Source: Actinoplanes sp. KI2 (lineage in GTDB: Bacteria > Actinomycetota > Actinomycetes > Mycobacteriales > Micromonosporaceae). From it: a stretch of 64,000 bases of DNA. The stretch spans positions 103,703 to 167,702 of the forward strand of contig NZ_JAOSZE010000022.1 of NCBI RefSeq assembly GCF_025630775.1, read 5' to 3'. A program made the translations under genes and the position numbers. Within the stretch, counting starts at the first letter, position 1, and every line of letters begins with the position of its first letter. The notes below the pieces were generated by a model that was given only the letters and a program-made list of their open reading frames with translations, did not search any database and was not told where the DNA came from. This document shows, in pieces, positions 39,124 through 47,988 of this stretch.

Positions 39124-40023
39124 CTAACGCCACGGCCCGAAGACCCGCTCCCCGTTCGCCGAGATCGCGGCGCACAGGGTGTCCACATCGTCCCCGCGGG
39201 TCTCGGCGAGCGCCCGCACGGTCAGCGGGATCAGATAGGACGCGTTCGGCCGCCCGCGGTGCGGCATCGGGGTCAGGTACGGCGCGTCGGTCTCCACCAT
39301 GATCTGCTCGGCCGGGGTGATCTCGGCGGCCGCCCGCAGCGCACCGGCGCTGGCGAAGGTCACCGTCCCGGCGAAGCTGAGGTGGAAGCCGCGCCGGACG
39401 CACTCGGCGGCGAAGTCCGCGTCGCCGGAGAAGCAGTGCATGACCACCGTCTCGGGCGCACCCTCCTCGTCGAGCACCCGCAGCACGTCCCGGTGTGCGT
39501 CCCGATCGTGGATGATCAGCGCCTTGCCATGCCGCTTGGCGATCGCGATGTGCGCCCGGAAGCTCTCCTCCTGGGCGTGCCGGCCGTCCTCGCCGGTCCG
39601 GAACGTGTCCAATCCGGTCTCCCCGACGCCGCGCACCCGCGGCTGCCCGGCCAGCGCCTCGATCTCGCGCAGCGCTTCGTCGAGATCGGACAGAATCGGC
39701 GCCTCGTTCGGGTGAATCGCGACCGCCGCCAGAATCGCCGCATTCCGGGCGGCCAGCTCGGCCCCCCAGCGCGACGAGGCGACGTCCACGCCGACCTGGA
39801 CCAGCCGATCGATACCGGTCTTGGCGGCCGCGTCGATCAGCGCGTCGATCGGGTCGCCGGAGCCGTCGCCGGGCACCCCGGCCTCCTGAATTGTTAGATC
39901 CAGGTGGGTGTGGCTGTCGAATACCGGAACGGACAACGGCTCGGGCGAGGCGGGAAACTCCCCGCGCCGGCGTGCTTGCTTGTCCGTACGGGACCGGGAC
40001 GGTGTCGGTGGCATGTGAGACAT
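39124..40023 (-). CDS. TatD-family metal-dependent hydrolase/DNase
   Basis: A 299-residue TIM-barrel metallohydrolase: VFDSHTHLD at about residue 35, GVGETGLDTFRT, LIIHDRDAHRD, VMHCFSGD, and VETDAPYLTP. TatD proteins have 3'-5' exonuclease and deoxyribonuclease activity. The Arg-rich N-terminal 30 residues are an extension; MPPTPSRS at 40014 is an alternative start. In many actinomycetes tatD lies between metG and rsmA, as here. Confidence 0.92.
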   Translation of the reverse strand: MSHMPPTPSRSRTDKQARRRGEFPASPEPLSVPVFDSHTHLDLTIQEAGVPGDGSGDPIDALIDAAAKTGIDRLVQVGVDVASSRWGAELAARNAAILAAVAIHPNEAPILSDLDEALREIEALAGQPRVRGVGETGLDTFRTGEDGRHAQEESFRAHIAIAKRHGKALIIHDRDAHRDVLRVLDEEGAPETVVMHCFSGDADFAAECVRRGFHLSFAGTVTFASAGALRAAAEITPAEQIMVETDAPYLTPMPHRGRPNASYLIPLTVRALAETRGDDVDTLCAAISANGERVFGPWR

Positions 40024-40091
40024 TGTGCACTTACGCCTGGACGCAACCGTTTGTTCACTTGAAATCCACTGTTGTCGCTTAACTTGCGGCC

Positions 40092-41129
40092 GTGACCTTG
40101 ACCGGCGAGGACAGCGCGGTCGGCGCTGATCCCCTAGAGCCGCCCCTGTCGGCCCCCCTCCGCCGCGATCTCGGCTGGACCCAGGTCCAGCGGATGAGCC
40201 AGTCGGCGGCGTATCGCGACGATGTGGTGTTGCGGCGGATCCGCGCGACCGCGGCGATCCGCCGGGGCACCAGGATGACCAAGGTGCTCTCCCCCGCTCA
40301 GGTCGCCGGGCATCTCGGCGGCTGGCTTCCGTACGGGTTCTGCTACCGCGCCTGCGACATCGCGCACCTGCACGACCCGCATGACCTGACGCTGCTCGCC
40401 ACCGACGGCGCCGCGGAGAGCACGGAAGTCGCCTACGCGCTGCGCTGGCGGGCCGTGGACCCGCTCGACTACGAGGTGCCGGCCGGCCCCACCCAGCCTG
40501 GGCTGGCGATGCTGCCCGCCCACTCGCGGGTCGGCGCGATGGTGCTCGGCACCGGGTTCACCCCGAGCACCGAGGACCTCATCCCGGAGTACATCACGGC
40601 CGGCTTCGCGGACCTCCCGATCCCGGCGAACGCGCAGCTCGTCGCGTACGTCGAGGGCAGCGAGGAGATCCTGCTCTACACCTACCAGCCGGAGCAGCAC
40701 GGCTGGCTGCGGCTGGCCGGTCCGCGCTGGCGTCCGCTGCTGGACAACCTCCCCGGCGTCAGCCCCGACCGGGAGTACGTGCCGTGCACGACGCCCGGCT
40801 CGGCCAAGCTGGTCGGCCGGATCAAGGACAAGGAGTACGAGGCGGTCGCCGACCCGCCGGACGAGTTCCGCGTCCGCGCGCTCACCCGCGCCGCCCGGTA
40901 CCCGGTGAGCACTCTCAGCCGCCGAGCCGAGCAGGCGCTATGGCGCAACACGCCGTGCTGGGTGCTGCAGCGCGACGACTCCTGGGCCCGCCTGCGCCTG
41001 GTGCGCCCGGACGCCGAGTCGCTCAACGAGACCGGCGCCCGCTGCTACGAACGAGGCGTCTACGAAACCTGGGCCCCCGTAGGCGAACTACAAGACCACC
41101 ACATAGCCGACATCCCCTACACCCTGTAA
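40092..41129 (+). CDS. Conserved-looking protein of unknown function (345 aa)
   Basis: Not recognised. It has no signal peptide or membrane segment. Early part: FCYRACDIAHLHDPHDLTLL preceded by the basic segment VVLRRIRATAAIRRGTRM; middle VAYVEGSEEILLYTYQPEQH; late WVLQRDDSWARLRLVRPD and CYERGVYETWAPV. It looks like a compact enzyme or binding domain with repeated Trp/Tyr-rich strands. GTG at 40092 lies 8 nt after TTAACT (40079-40084), suggesting a leaderless transcript. It is divergent from tatD. Third-base GC and codon use match its neighbours. Confidence 0.7.
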   Translation: MTLTGEDSAVGADPLEPPLSAPLRRDLGWTQVQRMSQSAAYRDDVVLRRIRATAAIRRGTRMTKVLSPAQVAGHLGGWLPYGFCYRACDIAHLHDPHDLTLLATDGAAESTEVAYALRWRAVDPLDYEVPAGPTQPGLAMLPAHSRVGAMVLGTGFTPSTEDLIPEYITAGFADLPIPANAQLVAYVEGSEEILLYTYQPEQHGWLRLAGPRWRPLLDNLPGVSPDREYVPCTTPGSAKLVGRIKDKEYEAVADPPDEFRVRALTRAARYPVSTLSRRAEQALWRNTPCWVLQRDDSWARLRLVRPDAESLNETGARCYERGVYETWAPVGELQDHHIADIPYTL

Positions 41130-41138
41130 CCCAGCCCA

Positions 41139-41374
41139 ACACCGGTATCCGCAGGCCGCCCCTCAACCGAGGACGACCCACGATCCCCCCGCTGATAACA
41201 CCGGTATCTGCAGGGCGCCCCTCGACCGGGCACGGCCCGCGATCGCCCCGCTGATTACACCGGTATCTGCAGGGCGCCCCCGGTCCGGGAACGGCCCGCG
41301 ATCGCCCCGCTGATTACACCGGTATCTGCAGGGCGCCCCCGGTCCGGGGACGGCCCGCGATCGCCCCGCTGATG
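41139..41374. repeat. Four tandem 59-bp repeats left of palindromic element C
   Basis: Units start at 41139, 41198, 41257 and 41316, each beginning ACACCGGTATC and ending CGATCGCCCCGCTGAT. The first is most diverged; the last three differ by a few bases. Each unit ends with the inverted right-hand border of the palindromic element, so the element's end has been amplified, or the element sits on the last unit. Confidence 0.95.
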
Positions 41375-41487
41375 ACGAGAGGCCGCTTTTCGGCGCCGCG
41401 GGGTTTGCGGTGTCGAAAAGCGGCCTCTCGTCATCAGCCTCAAAGGGGCGATCGCCCGCGGAGCGAAGCGGAGCCAGCCAGCTCAGC
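41353..41487 (-). repeat. Palindromic intergenic element, copy C (inverted)
   Basis: Perfect 24-bp arms (41369-41392 and 41414-41437) enclose a 21-nt loop (41393-41413), the reverse complement of the loop core in copies A and B. Flanks on the minus strand are GCTTCGCTCCGCGGGCGATC on the 5' side and GCGGGGCGATCGCGGGCCGT on the 3' side. The arm sequence differs from copies A and B although pairing is complete. It lies between the convergent ends of the 345-residue gene and metG. Confidence 0.92.
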
Positions 41488-41488
41488 C

Positions 41489-41638
41489 GCACGGGACAGT
41501 CCCCCCACGCGACTCATCTGCCCGACCGCAACCACCGCAAAGCGCACCCACCCAGCCCACCCCGCACGGGACAGTCGCCCCACGCGACTCATCTGGTCGA
41601 CCGCAACCACCCGCCCAGCCCGCTAAGCGGAGCCAGCA
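41489..41638. repeat. Two imperfect 75-bp repeats right of element C
   Basis: GCACGGGACAGT begins at 41489 and again at 41564, followed both times by CCCACGCGACTCATCTG and CGACCGCAACCACC. The second copy ends with AGCGGAGCCAGCAAGCTCAGC, a partial copy of the element's left border that runs into the metG stop. The inverse of GCACGGGAC is also in the 38-bp repeats beside element B. Confidence 0.8.
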
Positions 41639-41641
41639 AGC

Positions 41642-43438
41642 TCAGCTCTCGAGGCGGGCCAGTTCCTCGTCGACCACCGACGGCTCGAGCTTGCGGAAGA
41701 CCGGTTTCGGGGCCGCCAGCGGGGTGCCGGCGACCAGCGGGACCGACTCCCACTTCGCGCCCACCGTGTAGTCGCCGGTCAGCACCGGGTAGGACGGGCC
41801 GCCGTCGAGGTCGTCGACCTCCTCGATGCGCGGCATCGGCGCGTGCACGCCCGCGCCGCCGAGCAGCTCGAACACCTTCTGCGCGGAGTGCGGCAGGAAC
41901 GGGGTCAGCAACGTGTTCGCGTCGCTGACCACCTGCAGCGCCACGTGCAGGACGGTGGCCTGGCGGGGCTTGTCCTCGTCGGCCTTCAGCTTCCACGGGG
42001 CCTGGTCGGACAGGTATTTGTTTGCCTCGGCGACCACCCGCATCGCCTCGCCGATTGCCGCCTTCTGCCGGTGCCGGCCGATCAGGTCGCCGACCGTGCC
42101 GAACCCGGCCTTGGCCACCGCGAGCAACGCCTCGTCCTCGGGCGTGAGCTCGCCGGCCTCGGGGATCGCGCCGAAGTTCTTCGCCGCCATCGAGATCGAG
42201 CGGTTGACCAGGTTGCCCCAGCCGGCGACCAGTTCGTCGTTGTTACGCCGGACGAACTCGGCCCAGGTGAAGTCGGTGTCGGTGGACTCGGGGCCGGCCG
42301 CGGCGATGAAGTATCGCAGGGCGTCGGCGTCGTAGCGCTCCAGGAAGTCGCGCACGTAGATGACGACCCGCCGGGAGGAGGAGAACTTCTTGCCCTCCAT
42401 CGTCAGGTATTCGCTGGAGACGACCTCGGTGGGCAGGTTGAGCCGGCCCAGCTCGCCCGGCTCGCCGCCCTTGTCGCCCTCGCCCGAGTAGCCCAGCAGC
42501 AGCGCCGGCCAGATCACCGAGTGGAAGACGATGTTGTCCTTGCCCATGAAGTAGTACGACTGAGCGTCCTTGCCCAGCCCGTCGGCCGACCACCACTGCC
42601 GCCACGCGTCCGGCTCGCCGGTGCGGCGGGCCCACTCGATCGAGGCGGACAGGTAGCCGATCACCGCGTCGAACCACACGTAGATGCGCTTGTCGGCGCG
42701 CTCCCGCCAGCCGTCCAGCGGGATCGGCACGCCCCACTCGAGGTCTCGGGTGATCGCCCGGGGCTGCAGGTCGTCCAGCAGGTTGCGGGAGAACTTGAGC
42801 ACGTTGGGGCGCCAGTTCTCGCGGCGGTCGAGCCAGGCGCCGATCGCCTCGGCGAACGCGGGGAGGTCGAGGAAGAAGTGCTCGGTCTCGACGAACTCCG
42901 GCGTCTCGCCGTTGATCTTGGAACGGGGGTTGATCAGCTGTTCCGGGTCGAGCTGGTTGCCGCAGTTGTCGCACTGGTCGCCGCGGGCGCTCTCGTAGCC
43001 GCAGATCGGGCAGGTGCCTTCGATGTAGCGGTCGGGCAGGGTGCGCCCGGTGGACGGCGAGATCGCGCCCAGCGTGGTCCGGCCGACGATGTACCCGTTC
43101 CGCTCCAGAACGGTGAACAGCTCCTGCACGGTGGCGTAGTGGTTGCGGGTCGTGGTGCGGGTGAACAGGTCGTAGGACAGGCCCAGACCGTGCAGGTCCT
43201 CGACGATGACCCGGTTGTACCGGTCGGCGAGCTCGCGCGGGGTCACCCCGTCGGCGTCGGCCTGCACCTGGATCGGCGTGCCGTGCTCGTCGGTGCCCGA
43301 GACCATGAGCACGTCGTGACCGGCCATCCGCATGTACCGGCTGAAAACGTCGGAAGGCACCCCGAAGCCGGAAACATGACCGATGTGGCGCGGGCCGTTG
43401 GCATAGGGCCAGGCAACCGCGGCGAGAACGTGACTCAT
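41642..43438 (-). CDS. metG: Methionyl-tRNA synthetase
   Basis: Class I synthetase charging initiator and elongator tRNA-Met. 598 residues with HVLAAVAWPYANGPRHIGHV (HIGH), a four-Cys zinc knuckle (CPICGYESARGDQCDNCG) at about 137-154, YVWFDAVIGYLSAS, and KKFSSSRR as the KMSKS-equivalent. No C-terminal tRNA-binding EMAP domain is present. ATG at 43438; the 24-codon upstream extension is not family-like. Zn ligands and length place it with the mesh1-type (zinc-containing) actinobacterial enzymes. Confidence 0.96.
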   Translation of the reverse strand: MSHVLAAVAWPYANGPRHIGHVSGFGVPSDVFSRYMRMAGHDVLMVSGTDEHGTPIQVQADADGVTPRELADRYNRVIVEDLHGLGLSYDLFTRTTTRNHYATVQELFTVLERNGYIVGRTTLGAISPSTGRTLPDRYIEGTCPICGYESARGDQCDNCGNQLDPEQLINPRSKINGETPEFVETEHFFLDLPAFAEAIGAWLDRRENWRPNVLKFSRNLLDDLQPRAITRDLEWGVPIPLDGWRERADKRIYVWFDAVIGYLSASIEWARRTGEPDAWRQWWSADGLGKDAQSYYFMGKDNIVFHSVIWPALLLGYSGEGDKGGEPGELGRLNLPTEVVSSEYLTMEGKKFSSSRRVVIYVRDFLERYDADALRYFIAAAGPESTDTDFTWAEFVRRNNDELVAGWGNLVNRSISMAAKNFGAIPEAGELTPEDEALLAVAKAGFGTVGDLIGRHRQKAAIGEAMRVVAEANKYLSDQAPWKLKADEDKPRQATVLHVALQVVSDANTLLTPFLPHSAQKVFELLGGAGVHAPMPRIEEVDDLDGGPSYPVLTGDYTVGAKWESVPLVAGTPLAAPKPVFRKLEPSVVDEELARLES

Positions 43439-43570
43439 GGTTCCTAAGAGTAATGAGCGGCCCGGGCGGCTCGCGAACGGATTCGTTCTGGCGTCAGCGC
43501 GAAATGGCATTTATGGCGACACGCCCTTATTGTGCGTGATCGGCGCCCGGCGGCGTAGTCCAATGGACGG

Positions 43571-44968
43571 GTGATCGGAGAGACGCCGCAACCCGGGGAG
43601 AAACCCTCCAACGAGGGCAACCCCTGGTCGTTCTCCGACCCCAACCCGGGCTGGTGGCGCGGCGAGACCGACCGGGCCGCCACCGACCCGCCCACCGGAC
43701 GCCAGCGGCGCCCTCGCCGACGTGCCCCGCAGCACCAGGAGGAGGCCGCCGCCGGCGTCACCGGCACCTTGCTGCCGCCCGGCGAGGCCGGGCCGCGACG
43801 TTCCGCCGAACAGGCGGAGGCGCACGCCGCGGGCGTCCGCGACACCACGCGCCACCTCGACCCGGACACCGAGCCGCCGGTCGTGGAGCGCCGGCACGAC
43901 CAGCTGGACGAGCACCGGTACGACCCGCTGCGGCCGCCGGCCCGGAACCGCTCGCGCCGTGCGTCGGCGACCGCGGCCGCGCCGGTCACCGCGAAAAAGC
44001 CGCCCGCCGAGACGAAACCCGCGGCCGCCACACCCACGGCAAAGAAGCCGCCCGCCGGGGCGGAGGCCGGGGCCGCGGAACCGGCCACGGCCGAGAGCGC
44101 GCGACCGGAAATGCCGCCCGGCGAGGTGGCCGACTGGGCGGTCGAGATCACCGGCGAGCACAAGACCGTCGACGCCGAGGGCAAAGAGCCGGACGTGATG
44201 GTGCTGCCCGAGCCGAGCGCCCGCAGCCGGCCCACGGTGCCACTGGAGTCCGCCACGCCGCCGGGCACGGCCTCCGGCGTCACCAAGCAGAACCGTCGGG
44301 TGCTGCCCAACGAGCCGCTGCCCCGCGCCACCGGCGACCCGGAGACCGACGCGCGCCTGGAGCGGATGGAGAACTCCCCGTTCTGGCACACCGACCCGGA
44401 GCAGCTCCCCGAGCCGGCCGCGGCGGAGGAGCCCACACCCACCGCCACCCGGCGCGGGGCCCGGCAGGCAGCCCCGCACACCCCGATCGGGGCGCTCGCC
44501 TCGCTGATTGCGCTCGGCCTGGTCGCCGCGTTCTTCGCCTGGGTCAGCGCGGAACCGTTCTGGCTGGCCGTGGGGCACGGCACCCGCGGCTACGCGACCG
44601 TGACGAGCTGCACCGGCTCCGGCCTCACCCAGCACTGCGTGGGCCCGTTCGCCGCCGCCGACGGCTCCTACCTGGTCAGCCGGGTGACGCTGCTCGGGGT
44701 GGAGCCCGGTCACCGGGTGCCGGGCGCGGTCGCGGCGGCCCGGATGGTCAGCCCGGACAGCCCGCGCGCCTACCTCGGCAACACCAGCCCGCTGCTGGAG
44801 TTGCGCTGGATCCTCGGGTTCCTGATGGTGCTGTTGTGCGGATGGGCCATCGCGAGCGTGACCGGAGCGCGGCGGTTGGAGACCCGGACGGCCCGGCGCG
44901 GCGCGGTGCTGGCCAGCCTGGCCGGGCCCGTCTTGCTCCTCGCGGGGTTCTTGATCGCGGCGTTCTGA
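43571..44968 (+). CDS. Hypothetical membrane protein with long disordered N-terminus
   Basis: A 465-residue protein: about 300 residues rich in Pro, Glu, Arg and Ala with no clear domain, then a membrane segment (about 307-330), an extracytoplasmic domain of about 85 residues containing two Cys (TSCTGSGLTQHCVG), and two C-terminal membrane segments. Not recognised. GTG at 43571. It is divergent from metG and convergent with rsmI. Confidence 0.75.
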   Translation: MIGETPQPGEKPSNEGNPWSFSDPNPGWWRGETDRAATDPPTGRQRRPRRRAPQHQEEAAAGVTGTLLPPGEAGPRRSAEQAEAHAAGVRDTTRHLDPDTEPPVVERRHDQLDEHRYDPLRPPARNRSRRASATAAAPVTAKKPPAETKPAAATPTAKKPPAGAEAGAAEPATAESARPEMPPGEVADWAVEITGEHKTVDAEGKEPDVMVLPEPSARSRPTVPLESATPPGTASGVTKQNRRVLPNEPLPRATGDPETDARLERMENSPFWHTDPEQLPEPAAAEEPTPTATRRGARQAAPHTPIGALASLIALGLVAAFFAWVSAEPFWLAVGHGTRGYATVTSCTGSGLTQHCVGPFAAADGSYLVSRVTLLGVEPGHRVPGAVAAARMVSPDSPRAYLGNTSPLLELRWILGFLMVLLCGWAIASVTGARRLETRTARRGAVLASLAGPVLLLAGFLIAAF

Positions 44969-45050
44969 GCGGCGGGTCGGTGGCGGAACGGCCCCGGGCG
45001 GCCCTCACTCGGCCACGCGGGACGGCCCCGACGCGTACAGGGAAATGGTT

Positions 45051-45905
45051 TTAGGTGGTGTGCACCAGGCTGTAGACCTCGCGCTTCTTGAGGCCGAAGT
45101 CGTCGGCCACCTGCTGGATCGCGTCCCGGCGGGAGGCGCCGGCGGCCTCCCGGGCGGCCACCGCGGCGCGCAGCTCGTCGTCGGCCGGACGCGGCGGCGG
45201 ACCGGCCGGCGCGCCCGCCACCACCAGGGTGATCTCGCCGCGCGGCTCGCCGTCCCGGGCCCAGGCGGCCAGCTCGGCGAGCGAGGCCCGGCGGATCTCC
45301 TCGTACGTCTTGGTCAGCTCGCGGCAGACCGCGGCCGCACGATCACCGCCGAAGGCCGACGCAAGATCGCTCAGGGCGCCCGCGATGCGGTGCGGGGCCT
45401 CGAAGAACACCAGCGTGCGCGGCTCGGCGGCCAGCTCGCGCAGGCGCGCGCGACGATGCGATCCGGTACGCGGCAGGAAGCCCTCGAACACGAACCGGTC
45501 GCTGGGCAGGCCGGAGAGCGCGAGCGCCGTGGTCACCGCGCTCGGGCCGGGCGCGGCCGTCACCGGGAAACCCGCCTCGAGCGCGGCCCGCACCAGCCGG
45601 TACCCGGGATCGGAGACGCTCGGCATGCCGCCGTCGGTGACCACCGCGACGGTCGCGCCCTGCTCGAGGGCGGCCACCAGCTCCGGCGTACGCCGCTCGT
45701 CGTTGCCCTCGAAATAGGACACCACCCGGCCGGCCACCGTGACGCCCAGATCCCGGGCCAGCCGGGCCAGCCGCCTGGTGTCCTCGGCCGCGACCACGTC
45801 CGCCGAGGCCAGTACCTCGCGTAGCCGGGCCGACGCGTCGCCGATGTTGCCCAGCGGCGCACCGGCCAGCACCACTCGGCCCGCGCCCTCTTCGTTGGCT
45901 GTCAC
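45051..45905 (-). CDS. rsmI: 16S rRNA (cytidine1402-2'-O)-methyltransferase
   Basis: Methylates the 2'-OH of C1402 in the decoding centre. 284 residues of the tetrapyrrole-methylase fold: APLGNIGDASARLREVL, EDTRRLARL, GGMPSVSDPGYRLV, and LVFFEAPHRI. GTG at 45905. The divergent pmt gene begins 54 bp away. It is near metG and tatD in a translation-related neighbourhood. Confidence 0.95.
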   Translation of the reverse strand: MTANEEGAGRVVLAGAPLGNIGDASARLREVLASADVVAAEDTRRLARLARDLGVTVAGRVVSYFEGNDERRTPELVAALEQGATVAVVTDGGMPSVSDPGYRLVRAALEAGFPVTAAPGPSAVTTALALSGLPSDRFVFEGFLPRTGSHRRARLRELAAEPRTLVFFEAPHRIAGALSDLASAFGGDRAAAVCRELTKTYEEIRRASLAELAAWARDGEPRGEITLVVAGAPAGPPPRPADDELRAAVAAREAAGASRRDAIQQVADDFGLKKREVYSLVHTT

Positions 45906-45959
45906 GGCGAAAGTCCATCACATGCACGCCTTCTCAGCAGTAGGCCCTAGGATCGCGGA

Positions 45960-47534
45960 GTGACGACGGCGACAGCTGAGACAGAACTCACTCCGGAGCC
46001 GCCCGCGGCCGTGGAGCCCACCGGTGTGCGCGGCGTTCCCGAGATCGTTCGGCGCCGCCTGAGCACCCTCGACAACTGGCTCAACCCGCACTCGTGGCTC
46101 GTCACGCTCGTCGTGGTGGTGATCGCGGGCATCCTGCGGTTCCAGAACATCGGCCAGCCCAAGGGCTACATCTTCGACGAGGTGTACTACCCGACCGACG
46201 CGTGGGACATGATCCACCACGCGGTCGAGTGGGACGAGAAGACCAACGGCCCGGCGTACGTGGTGCATCCGCCGCTGGGCAAATGGCTGATCGCGCTCGG
46301 TGAGCTGGTCTGGGGCAACCACGAGACCGGCTGGCGGGTGCCAGCCGCGGTGGCCGGCACCCTGATGATCCTGATCCTGGTCCGGGTCGCCTACCGGCTG
46401 TTCCACTCGGTGCTGCTGGCCGGCACGGCCGGTCTGCTGATGGCGCTGGACGGCTTCCAGCTGGTGCTGTCCCGCACGTCGCTGCTCGACATCTTCCTCG
46501 GCCTGTTCGTGCTGGCCAGCTTCGCCGCCATCGTGCTCGACCGGGACCACTACCGCCGCCGGCTGCTGCGCGCGCTGGAGGACGGCTACGACCCGGCGAA
46601 GACCCCCGCGATACCCCGGATCGTGCCGTGGTGGCTGCTCGTCTCCGGCGTGCTGTTCGGGATGGCCTGCGGGGTCAAGTGGAGCGCGCTGTTCTTCCTG
46701 CCGTTCTTCGGCGTGCTGGTCGTGGTGTGGCGCTGGCAGGCCCGGCGCTCGGCGGGCATCCCACAGCCGATCATCGCGGGCATCTTCGGCGACTTCGGCT
46801 GGGGCGTGCTCTCCGTCGTCCTGTCGCTGATGACCTACCTGGCCACCTGGACCGGCTGGTTCGTCACCAACACCGGGTACTTCCGGCACTACCGGCAGGC
46901 CAACGGGCTCAGCGAGCCCCCGGTCATCGGGGCGCTGCGCAACCTGTGGCACTACCACGTCGAGGCGTTCCACTTCCACAGCCAGCTGACCGAGCGGCAC
47001 GTCTACCAGTCCTGGCCGTGGCAGTGGCTGCTGCTCGGCCGGCCGGTCGCGTTCTATTGGGGCAACAGCGGCAACTGCGGGGCGCCCAGCTGCGCCCGCG
47101 AGATCCTGCTGCTGGGTACGCCGATCCTGTGGTGGTCGTTCCTGCCCGCGCTGGCCACGCTGATCTGGTTCGGCATCGCGCGGCGCGACTGGCGGGCCTG
47201 GGCGATCCTGGTGCCGGTGCTGGGCGGCATGCTGCCGTGGTTCTACTACGCGGTGAAGGACGGCCGGACGATGTTCTCGTTCTACCTCCTGCCGGCGCTG
47301 CCGTTCCTGATCCTCGCCGTGGTCTACGTGCTCGGGGCGATCATGACGCCGCCGACCGGGGTGGTGGCGGGCAAGGCGAGACCGGACCGGCAGGTGATCG
47401 GTACGGTCGTGGTCGGCGCCTACGTGGTGCTGGTGGCGCTCTGCTTCGCCTACTTCCACCCGATCTTCGTGGGGCAGCTCATCACGTACGACAGCTGGTC
47501 GTCGCGGATGTGGCTCGGCGGCCGCTGGATTTGA
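45960..47534 (+). CDS. pmt: Polyprenyl-phosphate-mannose-dependent protein mannosyltransferase
   Basis: O-mannosylates secreted proteins during Sec export (GT39). 524 residues with about ten membrane segments; the first extracellular loop has IFDEVYYPTDAWDM and VVHPPLGKWLIALGE, which carry the catalytic Asp-Glu pair. The remainder includes WGNSGNCGAPSCA and LLGRPVAFYW. GTG at 45960. It is divergent from rsmI, as in mycobacteria and Streptomyces. A strong stem-loop follows the stop. Confidence 0.93.
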   Translation: MTTATAETELTPEPPAAVEPTGVRGVPEIVRRRLSTLDNWLNPHSWLVTLVVVVIAGILRFQNIGQPKGYIFDEVYYPTDAWDMIHHAVEWDEKTNGPAYVVHPPLGKWLIALGELVWGNHETGWRVPAAVAGTLMILILVRVAYRLFHSVLLAGTAGLLMALDGFQLVLSRTSLLDIFLGLFVLASFAAIVLDRDHYRRRLLRALEDGYDPAKTPAIPRIVPWWLLVSGVLFGMACGVKWSALFFLPFFGVLVVVWRWQARRSAGIPQPIIAGIFGDFGWGVLSVVLSLMTYLATWTGWFVTNTGYFRHYRQANGLSEPPVIGALRNLWHYHVEAFHFHSQLTERHVYQSWPWQWLLLGRPVAFYWGNSGNCGAPSCAREILLLGTPILWWSFLPALATLIWFGIARRDWRAWAILVPVLGGMLPWFYYAVKDGRTMFSFYLLPALPFLILAVVYVLGAIMTPPTGVVAGKARPDRQVIGTVVVGAYVVLVALCFAYFHPIFVGQLITYDSWSSRMWLGGRWI

Positions 47535-47568
47535 AGGAGCTAGGCGCGGAAACGGCCTGAACGTAAGG

Positions 47569-47616
47569 GCGCGCCCCGATCGCCTGCCACGGGGGAAGCG
47601 GGCGATAGGGGCGCGC
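47569..47616 (+). terminator. Rho-independent-type terminator after pmt
   Basis: Arms 47569-47586 and 47599-47616 pair over 18 bp with one mismatch and one wobble, around a 12-nt loop, 35 bp after the pmt stop. There is no long T-run, as usual in high-GC species. Confidence 0.8.
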
Positions 47617-47988
47617 AAGAAGAAGCTTAACGACCTCCGATGTCGGACACAACGGGTCGCCTGCCGAACTTTCAAATTTCGATCAAGCCACCTTGCCACA
47701 TCGGACATTCCGGTTGTATTATCATAAGGTCGACTAATCGGACGACGAATTTGTCTCGCATTAAATGTCGCGCATGCGACATGAAGAATCTCGCCCGAAT
47801 GGCGTAACCTTCTCCTGCCGCTCATTCTGCCGCAGCTCAGGACGATCATTTTTTCGATGGCACACATCGGTGCCCATCTGGTCAAACGCCGACGGTCATC
47901 ATTTCGGCTGAATAGCGCTGGCGATCATCCGTCATCCGCCGGAGTGAGTGCCTGCTGCATTGCGGGCCAGCCTTTTTAAGCTCGCTCG
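47617..47988 (+). promoter_or_regulatory. Low-GC regulatory region before the glycan genes
   Basis: 372 bp of clearly lower GC than its neighbours without a gene. It contains ATGTCGC-GCAT-GCGACAT at 47765-47782 (7-bp arms, palindromic), and three TCGGAC motifs (GTCGGACA, ATCGGACATT, ATCGGACGA) between 47640 and 47745. TTTTAA at 47974-47979 lies 9 bp before the GTG at 47989 and may be the -10 of a leaderless transcript. Confidence 0.6.

Noticed and set aside
41139..41374. Possible CRISPR array or origin iterons
   Set aside because: The 59-bp units are continuous, with no variable spacers, and their shared ends match the palindromic element rather than a DnaA-type box.
41163..41492. Minus-strand frame through the 59-bp repeats and element C
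   Set aside because: The coding-like text (GDRGPF-type repeats) is the translation of the repeat and hairpin; similar frames appear at elements A and B for the same reason.
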